Assembly: GCA_037178675.1 (NCBI GenBank)
Contig: JAYMGJ010000157.1
Location: 62,001 to 126,000, forward strand
Source: Scleroderma bovista
Lineage: Eukaryota > Basidiomycota > Agaricomycetes > Boletales > Sclerodermataceae
DNA: 64,000 nt
Direction of reading: 5' to 3'
Shown here: positions 1-9,604 of the stretch, in pieces
Position numbering within the stretch: position 1 is the stretch's first letter
Layout of the letters: each line of letters begins with the position of its first letter
The notes under the pieces: model-generated
Database searches by the model: none
What the model was told of the DNA's origin: nothing
What the model saw: the letters and a program-made list of their open reading frames with translations, nothing else
Position numbers and translations under genes: made by a program

Positions 1-2
1 TA

Positions 3-2180
3 ATGGATGGAAACTTCAAGGCCGAGCATATGCGGCCAAAGAATTCAGCTAATGAAGTTTGGCTCATGGACGGAATGGGATTCATGGTTACAATGCCGGA
101 ATATAAGGATTATCTGGCCGGAACATTGAACCGGGTCGAGGTTTGTGATTGCACATGTTTACAATACGGTTCAGCATTGTAATGGAATTCACAGAAATCT
201 GACTGTAGCAACCATCAAGCAGTAAACCAGGCAAATGCTAAAAGAAATCAGCTGGCATCTACTGGAATTGACGGGTGTGCATGTGCGCGGCATGGATGCT
301 TTGTACCCCATGCAATGGTTGACTTTCAGAAGGGAGAACAGTATGTGCTGACATGTTGCTTGCATTCCACTCTAACAGGAAGATAGGCAGGTAAATATGG
401 ATTATGCTCTGGCACATGCCGTGCAACATGGGATGGATCCGCAACAAAAAGTCATAACCTTTTATGACATCAATTGCCAATACAGCAAAAACCTAAAGCG
501 CCGGCTAGAAGCAAACAATTTTATATCCTTACCATGTGGGCTATGGATTCAACCTAGCATTGGGCTCTGGCATGTACATGGTCACAAGGCAGAATGTTTC
601 ACCCGATATGCTCCCAATTTCATTTCTGGTGTAGGCCGCGTCGATGGTGAAATTATGGAGACTCTCTGGTCCTCTCTTAACATCATTTCGCCATCGGCCC
701 GCAGAATGGCAACACCGCATAGACAGGAGCTGCTTGATTTTCAAATGAATGACAACAACTTCTTAAAGATGGTGCGGATGCGTGAGTGGTATCACAATAT
801 CTTGCAGATTTTGGGTGAAGTATGCCAACGACATATTGCACAGCCATCTCCCTGAAAAGAAAATTGAAGAATGCTCAAGAGGCACTGATGTCCATGGAAG
901 GAGCATTTGTGGAGCTTGATACAAGGGTTCCGGTTGAGTTGCATGAGCTTTGGGCACAGCAAGAGAAATCGGCTTTGGAGAATAGGGTTACTGATCCAAA
1001 ATCAATGGACATATTTGAGATGCAGCTGGAAAAAGGTATTTACTTGCTTGGCTGATTTCAAACCAATTTGACGTATTATAATGCCAGCTCAAACAACCAA
1101 GTCGATCGAAATGGATATTATAAGTAATCAGGGACCGGATGGTCATATGCGTGGGGCGGCAACATGGATGGCAAGGGTATTGAAAGCCGAGGAATCACAA
1201 ATTATTTTGGCCATAGATGTCTGCCACATTCATGCAAGGGCGACAGAAACACAAAGGTTGTCTATTGCCCACCAGCAGGACCGCCTGCAGATGCAAATTG
1301 ATCGGCTCTGTGAATCAGCTTCCCAATTTCTAGGTGAAGATTGGAATGAGGACATCTCAGATAATCTCATTTCCACAACAGACATCGATGAAGGTGATGG
1401 TGAAGATGTATTTTCAGACACATTCCACCCACAAGATCCCAACTACTCAGATGCTGTTGTACTGCCCTTGCCGTCATACCTGGGGATGCAGCAAGCCGAT
1501 AGGTTGGGGCTTTTAACCATGGTGGATCAGGAGTTACGATTGAGGGAAGGTCAGGCCAATGATGCTCTACATGAACTAAGGGTTTTGCTGGCACACAAGG
1601 CAGTCATCTTCCGGACCGATGTCAGACATGCCAGGACATACAATATGACTACGAGGGCCTGGGGGAAGGTGGGTAGTGCCGATGTGAAGGTGCAGCGGCA
1701 TGCGGCAATATATCGTCAGTGCCGGAAACAAATGATAGCATTGAATGCAAGCGGCAACACATTGAACCAATACAAAATGTTGAGGAAAGAAGACCTAAAG
1801 ATCAGTGCAACCATTGCCGACCCAAATGCAAGGGGTCATAGGGATGACACTTTGGCCTGGTTTTGGACAATGGATGTGCCACGGGATACAGAGGTCAATG
1901 ATTGGATGTCTGAATGTAAGATGATTGCTCCTTATGTTAACACCAGCTGACATGTATAGTTTACCAGGTGCATTGGTTGAGGGCGAAAGCATTGTGAGAC
2001 AGGTGGGACGAAGAGGTAAAACTATTGACATGTGAAGCCACCTGGACAAGACAATTTCTTTTATATAGGGAAACACTTTGGAGAGATCAAAAGGAGGAGG
2101 CTAATATGAGTGGACAGATGGGGAGAGCATGCTATGCAGCAAAGCAATGTCAAATGTATGGTAGACTTGGTTGTGTATGA
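3..2180 (+). pseudogene. KDZ-family DNA transposase (decayed, 5' end outside the window)
   Basis: This is the catalytic part of a Kyakuja-Dileera-Zisupton (KDZ) transposase, which moves DNA transposons. Six exons join in phase: 3-140, 195-340, 387-819, 870-1035, 1088-1915 and 1960-2180, 644 codons with GT-AG introns of 44 to 54 bp. Family landmarks appear in order: MDGNF near the start, ARHGCFVPHAMVDFQKGEQ across the second intron, YDINCQYSKN, GLWHVHGHKAECF, GRVDGEIMETLWSSLN, and near the end AWFWTMDV and VHWLRAK. An in-frame TGA at 1995-1997 stands where family members usually continue AKALRDRW, so it probably came from CGA. The last 60 codons after it still read as transposase. The window opens inside the gene. 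The intron at 820-869 is the least certain. Its nearest neighbours are the minisatellite field and, convergently, the dioxygenase gene. The family is clear; present activity is unlikely. Confidence 0.88.
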
Positions 2181-2594
2181 TTGGCATTGACCATCGGCAT
2201 CAAATACCGCTATATGGTATGCAAAGAGGACATATTTGAAATGGATCATCAAGTGGCTATTAGTGGAAAAAACAAGGTGCAACTGCAAGGTATTTATGGG
2301 GTGCATACCTTGGAATGAATGGATGATGGAATGGGAGGGTCATGGACAGTGGCACATAGATTGACTGGTAGCCGGAATGGAAAAGCAATGCACCAGAAGC
2401 AATTGAATGCCATGCATGCACACCCTTCAGCCAATGTGTAAATATAAATCAGCCAAGGGAAGAGGTGCAATCATGGGCCTACTGGCCGTGGTCCTCATAG
2501 TTCCATGACTGCTGGCATTGATAACAATCAACTACCACAGCTAGAAACCATTGTGTGCCGGTGCAACAGCTGGCTATAACCTATGTGCCATAGT
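2181..2594. other. Non-coding stretch after the KDZ gene
   Basis: No convincing reading frame, RNA gene or repeat seen. It links the end of the transposase gene to the minisatellite field and may be the 3' part of the KDZ element. Confidence 0.4.
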
Positions 2595-3062
2595 TCACTG
2601 CATCAATCATGCAGTTGTGTAGTGGTGTGTCAGGATGCTTCCAGCAGCGTGTGCCGCAATGATGATGATGTTGAATTGTTGATTGTGCCGCAATGTTGAC
2701 TGTGCCGGACTGATGAATGTGCTGAATGGTTGATTGTGCCGCAGGGCTGACTCTGCTGCAATGTTGAGCCAGAATGGTGATTGTGCCGAACTGTTGATTC
2801 TGCCACAGTGTTGCTCTGCCACAATGTTGCCTGTGCCGGAGTGTTGACTGGGCCGGACTAATGATGGTGCCGAAGTGTTGATTGTGCCGATGGAGTGTTG
2901 ATTGTGCTGGCCTGTTGACTCCCAGGATGTGGATCCTGCCGGAGTGTTGACTGTGCCGCAAGGTTGATTGTGCCAGGGTATTGATTGTGCTGGCCTGTTG
3001 ACTGCTGTGTATTCCAGCACATGCAACCGCGCCGCACATTCATAATTCCAGCAGATTCAACA
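2595..3062 (-). repeat. 17-bp minisatellite, block A
   Basis: About twenty degenerate tandem copies of a 17-bp unit with consensus TTGAYTGTGCCGNARTG as read on the plus strand. The block edges, around 2600-2650 and 3000-3062, resemble the non-repetitive parts of the palindrome's right arm around 4257-4300 and 4148-4210. Block A is therefore a partial extra copy in the same orientation as that arm. Because 17 is not a multiple of three, all three minus frames read open with the same rotating residues. Those ORFs are by-products of the repeat. Confidence 0.85.
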
Positions 3063-3400
3063 TTTTGGCACAGTTAACAGTTCGGCACAATGAAGATTTT
3101 GGCACAATTATCATTCTGGCAGAGTCAACATTGCAGCACAATCAACCCTCTGGCACCGTCAACATTGTGGCAGAGTCAACACTGCGGCACAATCAACTCT
3201 CTGGCACAGTCAACATTGCGGCAGAGTCAACACTGCAGCACAATCAACAGTTCAGCACAATCACCATTCTGGCTCAACATTGCAGCAGAGTCAGCCCTGC
3301 AGCGCAATCAACTGTTTGGCACATTCATCATTTCGGCACAGTTAACAGTTCGGCACAATGAACAATTCAGCACTATCATCATTGCACACGTTGCCAGAAG
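3063..3400 (+). repeat. 17-bp minisatellite, block B (inverted relative to A)
   Basis: The same 17-bp unit in the opposite orientation, so the plus strand reads CAYTNCGGCACARTCAA. About eighteen copies with scattered substitutions and one shortened unit around 3270. From about 3157 onward this block belongs to the left arm of the large palindrome. Confidence 0.85.
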
Positions 3401-4526
3401 CATCCTGACACACCACTACACAACAGAGTGAACTAATCTAGCATCAATCATGCTACCAGAATTATAATTGTGCCGAACTGTTGAATCTGCCGGAATGATA
3501 AATGTGCCACACAGTTACATGTGCTGGAGTACACAGCAATCGGTGATGTTCACCCCATGGATGCTACTGCCATTGAGGCACTGCACACCCTCACTCGGAC
3601 AGAACCAGCAGAGCAAGAGAGATGTGACCGCAGCTATTTCCGCAGGTGGTCAATGCGGATCAAGTTGGAACCGACTGTCAACACTGATGATGAGAAGCTT
3701 GCAGGAGCATCAGCCTTGAGGAGAAACCATCGCTGATGAGTGGTCCATATGCACCTGCAGAAGGATTTGAAGTAGCTGGGAAAGAAGACAAGTGTGCACA
3801 GTGCAAAGAGAGAGACTTACTGCAAAACCAGGTTGAGTGTTCGACCTCAACAGCACACAGTAAATCTCTCTCCTTGCATTGTGTACATTTCTCTTCTTCC
3901 CCAGCTACTTTTCTTCCTTTTGCAGGTGTGTGCATATGGGCCACTCATTCGCAATGGTTTCTCCTCAAGGCTGATGCTCCTGCGAGCTTCTCATCATTTT
4001 CAGTGTTGACAGTCGGTTCCAACTTGATCCGCATTGACCACCTGCGGAAATAGCTGCGGTCACATCTCTCTTGCTCTACTGGTTCTGTCCGAGTGAGGGT
4101 GTGCAGTGCCTCAATGGCAGTAGCATCCATGGGGTGAACATCACCGATTGCTGTGTACTCCAGCACATGTAACTGTGCGGCACATTTATCATTCCGGCAG
4201 ATTCAACAGTTCGGCACAATTATAATTCTGGTAGCATGATTGATGCTAGATTAGTTCACTCTGTTGTGTAGTGGTGTGTCAGGATGCTTCCGGCAACGTG
4301 TGCAATGATAGTGCCGAATTGTTCATTGTGCCGAACTGTTAACTGTGCCGAAATGATGAATGTGCCAAACAGTTGATTGCACTGCAGGGCTGACTCTGCC
4401 GCAATGTTGAGCCAGAATGGTGATTGTGCTGAACTGTTGATTGTGCCGCAGTGTTAACTCTGCCGCAATGTTGACTGTGCCAGAGGGTTGATTGTGCTGC
4501 AGTGTTGACTCTGCCACAATGTTGAG
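3157..4526. repeat. Giant near-perfect palindrome (arms about 680 bp, almost no spacer)
   Basis: Left arm about 3157-3838, right arm about 3849-4526, with the axis near 3843. At the axis GTTGAG and CTCAAC pair around a loop of about seven bases. Each arm runs outward from the axis through a non-repetitive segment of about 400 bp and then 17-bp repeats. The arms encode near-identical mirror ORFs: 3521-3736 on plus and 3945-4166 on minus both begin MLEYTAIGDVHPMDATAIEA. Near the axis a Cys motif, CxxCKERDLL, is readable in both directions. The arms differ by only a few substitutions and small indels, so the structure is young or kept alike by gene conversion. A transcript would fold into a hairpin of several hundred base pairs. 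Confidence 0.88.
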
Positions 4527-4667
4527 TACGCCAAGCAGCACCACATCCCATCGGCACAACACACATTCAGATAGTATCTACTACAAACTACTTCCAACAA
4601 ATTTGGACTACATACCATCAGAATTACATTTTAGTACAACAGACAATCATATCAGGAAGCTAATTAT

Positions 4668-6122
4668 TCAATGTTTCACCAGTGCATTGCAGACATTATC
4701 TGGCGTCACCCAATCAAGAGGCCGTGGCACCCTCAACCAATGGTGAATATTATCCCTCATATAATACACCAAACAGCACCTCGCTCCGTCAACCTTGTTG
4801 ACGCCGTGCCAAAAGAGCCAGCCAGAAAATGCAACGACAATGCTGGGATTGTACAATACCTGAATCCCAAGACTGGGAATGTGCAGTGCACAATCATCAT
4901 AAATACCAACACTGACTAGCATGTCATACCAATCTGCTTGAGAGTATGGGTCCCTGTGGAGGGGGGTGCTTTGATTGACAATTAGCGAGATATTGGTGAA
5001 GACAGTGGACCAATTTTCAAGTGCCGCCAGCATTCTGGGATCATGGCCGGTTGCCCAGTCAGTCAAGCATTGCATGGCAAGGTGGCCGGCATCATATAGA
5101 GATGGATGGATAATGGAAAGAACACCTGCAAGTATGGTCAATGGAAGACATATATCCTTGCTCCATTGATAGCCAGTAGGACCGGCCAAAGCCTTGGACA
5201 CCCCCAGAATGTTATTGGGGGTCTAGCAGAAGATCAAACAAGTGCATCATCAAAAGAAGGAAGGTACTCACAGAATGGCCAAGCATGTGCCGTGCCGGAG
5301 AGAATTCCAAGCACCCGAAAATATCCACGTCATCCTTGAAATACTGGTGTGTTGTACGCCATGATTGGTTAGTAATACTCTCTTCCAGTGGATTTGCAAG
5401 TGGATCAATGGATGCCGTGATGTACTCCTAGAAACAAAGGCCTCAACAGTGGACAATGAGAGTGGAATGATACCATACTTGGATGCAGGAAGCTAGAGCT
5501 CCGGGCAGATACCACAATGCAATTGTGTCGCCTTCTCCCAGAATAATGGTGGGCCGGGAAAGGGTCCCAGTCAAAGAGGAAGGATGTCTATGGAGGACCC
5601 TAATCTCCTGTTGCTCATTTGTGCCAGATTGCATTGGTCCGATGCTTTCAGACAACCTAATCAAGTCAATGCCGCACGAAACTTCAGTGGATATCAAGGA
5701 AGGGATAATAGAACTATAAAAGAATTGGCTCACTCCGATTATGGTATGCCTGTGTGATGGTGGATACAATTTGGTTCATGGCTACAGTTGCGTCCACCGG
5801 CAGGGACAGAAGTGTTTCCGGGGTGGGGGAATTTAGGTCTGGGAATGCTTCATTCAGGAAGCGGCGCCGCATATATGATGCCATGATGTCAGACAAAGTA
5901 TAGTTGGATGGCACAGCATTTGCACTGGCCATTGGATACAGAACGACTTTTGACAATGTGGGGAGTAAAAATTTTAGTGGGGGATGTGTGGCAACCTGCG
6001 GACATTTGTTTGCAAATGGCAATGCAACACATTCCATTCTCAGCTAGATCCACTAAACAAGGCTGATCGGCGATTGGCCGGTGCAAAACAACAACAATGT
6101 GACATGTGGACCGTGAGAACAT
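4668..6122 (-). pseudogene. TET/JBP-type 2-oxoglutarate/Fe(II) dioxygenase linked to the KDZ element
   Basis: This resembles the fungal TET/JBP family, whose members oxidise 5-methylpyrimidines in DNA and are known to accompany KDZ transposons in basidiomycetes. The best exons are 5479 up to about 5769 (TIALWYLPG), 5272-5427, and 4668-5222, joined by introns 5428-5478 and 5223-5271. The last exon holds the core. The HxD iron ligands lie in STPLHRDPYSQADWYDML, the distal histidine in WHGV, and the 2-oxoglutarate arginine probably in GARCCLVYYMRDN. Two positions I would expect to be arginine near the distal histidine read tryptophan (SGWLFWHGV), as CGG to TGG would give. The 5' part (5714-6122) is recognisable only in pieces and needs a frame change, so the start is not defined. 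I call it decayed although the metal ligands remain. It converges on the KDZ gene across the palindrome. Confidence 0.72.
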
Positions 6123-6353
6123 TGATTGCCTGAATGTTATAAGGCTTAGGGTGAATCGGCCATCACACCATCAATCATGAATAACACATCTGAACTGTGT
6201 GAAACCTGCGAACTGTCCATGGTATTGCAATACGTTGGAGTCCACTTTTGACGGTTGGTGCACACGGTTCAACAACAGCCCGAAGGGATGCTGGCCACAG
6301 CTGAATGGCATGCAAACATACAAATGGAAGTGGTAAGTGGGGAATGATTACAT

Positions 6354-6965
6354 TTGATTAACACACTCATGAACCCCCAGGCAAATTTAGAACATGTGCT
6401 TGCTGCATGCCAGGCTATGGGTGCAAAGATGATATTGCCAATGATGGTGAGCAGAGTGCACAGAATGGTCGTACTAGAAAATCTGCTGCCAGCAAGACTG
6501 TATGCAGCAATGCGACAGTTGAACGTCTATCATGCAAAGGCTGCCGAAGTCCAGGTTCCAAGTACGCTGCAAGTGGCAAACTTGTGGTGGGTAAATGGCC
6601 ACAGCCCATGTATGGCAGGGTACAGCACGCGGCCACTGCGGGACATGGTATCAGAGGCAGAGGCATTCTTTCCACTGGACCTGGTATGCTCCCTTATTCA
6701 TGTTGTGTTAGATACTAAAGCTTTGCCAAGGTTGCTGATAGAAAGCTCACCATTCTACTCACCGTTGGGTATACCTCAGACGAGGCCTTGTCAAATGCAT
6801 GGTACTTCTGTGACAATATGTTGCGGAGCTCGGACAATGCCCTCAAATATCATATGGAGGTGATGCAGCATTGTGCAAAAAGGATGGAGGACATTGAGAT
6901 GCTAACCTGTGCACCAAATGCATTGCGGCAGAAATGGGAGGAGTCGTTGGATTGCCACCGTAGGT
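6354..6965 (+). CDS. Unrecognised ORF beside the dioxygenase gene, probably two exons or frameshifted
   Basis: I do not recognise this protein. An open frame runs 6354-6863 (169 codons, rich in Ala, Leu, Met and Val, no clear motif). A second frame covers about 6760-6962 and reads SDEALSNAWYFCDNML and KRMEDIEMLTCAPNALRQKW, which looks like real amphipathic protein. The two overlap, so a splice or a one-base slip near 6760 may connect them. It lies upstream of the dioxygenase gene in divergent orientation and may be a third cargo gene of the KDZ unit. No signal peptide or membrane segment is visible. It could also be a relic of an unrelated element. Confidence 0.3.
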
Positions 6966-8190
6966 AAACATTGTATGAATACCTACATATATGTTCATCA
7001 CAACAATAATTGGTTAATCAAATATCGGCCAAAGTGACACATGTGATATAATGTTGCCAGGTTAACAATAAGGCAGAAATCACACAGGGAACACATCGGC
7101 ATGAATGGGAATAGCACATGTTTGGCTGCATCTTCCAATACAATGGGTGCCGCAAATTGATATCTTATGCTGGTCGTCAAGTTTGCAGCTGTGATGGCTG
7201 TAACCAATCATGTCCGGGTGGCAGTGGTGGCCGCCACTATGACAAGTACAGCCGTGGTATCATGGAAAAAGAAAGGTATGCCACAGCAATGCAGCCAGAG
7301 AACCAGGGATAGCCACTGCTGCCGAAGGACTGTTAGCACCATGGTGGCCAAAGCAGCAGAGTAGCCATGGAATTGTGGCCAAGGGGCTAGAAGTAGCAGA
7401 GTAGGCCCCGCCTCCTGCAGTTCCCAAGGCACGCCGCTAAAGTGGTGTTACACAATGTGTCAAGCCCCATATGATGGTGTCCCATGATTACATAACAGCC
7501 CCAGGTGCTGTATCCTCTATAAGAGCAGGAGGCCCTGGATATAGTGTTCTCTATTCTATTATAGAGCCCAACAAATAGGAGTGAGTAGGAGAGCTGCAGT
7601 GCCAGTGTCCTGTGCTTTGCATCAGGCCCTAAATATGGTTTGCCGTTTCTGTTGGCAGGCCAGAGGAATAGTGTGTTTCAGGCTTTGATCAGGCTGTAAC
7701 AACAGAGTCCCTTTCTTATCAAAGGGCCACAGAACTATTGTCCCTTGCATTCCAATGGGCTGTGCGGAGACTGTACCTTTAAGGGGTGCTAGCCACAGGT
7801 GTGGTGTCCCATAACTCTGGGCAAGCCCTGGAGACAGTGTCATTTATAGTCAGTGCGCCCAGCATATGTGTTCAGTCTGACAGGCAATGGCCATGGTATC
7901 CCATAGCATTGGCAGGCCCTAGCAGAGGTGTTATCTAGCTATGTAGGCAAACCTTGCAAGTACATTTTAAAGTGACAAGCCATGAATGGGGTGTCCCACA
8001 GGATTAAACAAGCCCTTAATGCAGGTACAACTATATAGTTGGGAAGGCATGTGGATGGGTGTCCCATTGAGTGCATTGGGCCACAAAGTTGATCTCCCTG
8101 TATACCCATCAGGCCCTAGATACTATGCCCTCTATATAGATGTATCGTTGTGCATATAGTGTTAACTAACTACCATTAGGCCAAGATCCG
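6966..8190. repeat. Degenerate interspersed repeat region
   Basis: No gene is visible. From about 7480 a loose motif recurs: GGTGTCCCAT or a one-base variant at about 7481, 7799, 7892, 7988 and 8056, and AGGCCCT at about 7529, 7622, 7912 and 8109, often near TATAG runs. The spacing is irregular (about 70 to 320 bp), so this is a worn tandem array, not a microsatellite. 6966-7480 shows nothing recognisable. Confidence 0.4.
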
Positions 8191-8410
8191 GCACGAGGAA
8201 CTATCGGCACTAAATTGATGCAGCAATAGATGTGACCGACACATAATACCCGGCAACACATATCAGTGGCACCACATATCAGCAGCACTGGATATCAGTG
8301 GCACAACATCTCGTTGAACATGCTGGAGTGTTGACTTTGCTGCACTGTTGACCATGCCTCAATGCTGATTGACCGGCTCACTATGGTGTTATTGCTGCTG
8401 TCAGATTTCC
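8190..8410. repeat. Outlying fragment of the 17-bp minisatellite family
   Basis: Around 8325-8385 three or four worn copies of the TTGACTNTGCNNCANTG unit recur, next to scattered GGCAC and ATCAGTGGCAC motifs. This places a remnant of the same repeat about 4 kb beyond the main field, on the far side of the dioxygenase gene. Confidence 0.5.
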
Positions 8411-9604
8411 ACCACACTGCCTCCATTGCGTACTGGCTCACTTATTCTATTGGTATGCTACTCATCTCAGCCCAAGTATTTTCATGACAACACCCATTTG
8501 TCTGGCTTAAGACTTTCACCCTACCCCGCAATGACAACAGAGCCACGGGCCCACCGTTGTCACTTGGTGACAATGCTGCCGGGGGCTGACCCCTGTGATA
8601 TGACAAAGCTCTAGTCATAAGCCTCACTTCCGCCAGCCCGTGTAGCACGGCCAATTGTCATCGTCCACTGACCGTATAACATGGCCTACCCAGGTGCATG
8701 GGCTCCCATGTAATGGTAATGGTCCTGGCCATTCGTTGTGAAGTGGTGAGACTGCTGTCTACTATGTGATGGTGATGGTGGCTATCCTTGTTCCCGTCTT
8801 GTGACTGCGGTCATGTGATAGGGCCACTGTCTGAAAATATGTCAAACAACATCAGTACTATGTGTTGAAAGAAAAGAATACCACTAAAATCGAGATATGG
8901 AGAAGACACGATCAACGGCCCTGGGAGCATTGAAAACACATCGAATGTGCCCACGGACACCTCAAGCATGCAAAGGAACGTGAATACAACTACAAAAGTA
9001 CTGGAAAGCATTAGAACACACCAAAAGATGAGAAAACTGCCAGACTTGCCTAGTAGTGTGGTAAGATGGACTGCAGACAAGTCAGACAGCTTCGGAAACT
9101 GCACAAATACCATGAGCGACAGACATACTAAGCATTAGGTACAACACAGAAGTGGCAGGCTGAAAATGGGGCAGAATTCTTCATAACAAGTCGAAATAAG
9201 TAGAAACTTCCAAACTCACCTCATGAGCACGAAATCAAGCAAACTGATCCTGTCAATCAATGGAAAAGGGTCAGCATCAAGGATGACAACGTGTACAAAT
9301 GGTAGAATGCGCCAGTTGAGATCTTCAAAGACCATGAGTCAACAGATCATCATTGGACACCGAGTTGACAGCAGAACTGACTCAGGATATTGGACAAATG
9401 ATAACACACGTGCTCATCAATATCTCAACACCACCGACCAGAGGACTGAGCCTTTTTAATTTGTACTGCGAAGTTCTTGCCAGTCAACCATATGTCTTCT
9501 GTGCAATTTTGACAAGAAACTATTCCAAAGTTCGCCTTATCGCAGAACATGGGAATTAGGTGCACAAACAAGGGGATGGTGGAAGGAGATGGGGCACGGC
9601 AAAG
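8411..9604. other. Non-coding stretch
   Basis: Only short unsupported ORFs on both strands. No homology, repeat or RNA gene recognised. Confidence 0.35.

Noticed and set aside
2595..3400. CRISPR-like array
   Set aside because: The 17-bp units are contiguous, with no unique spacers, and the genome is fungal.
2581..3431. Overlapping ORFs of up to 152 codons rich in Gln, Ser, Thr, His and Asn
   Set aside because: They are translations of the 17-bp repeat in each frame; the composition rotates with the frame and there is no start or splice logic.
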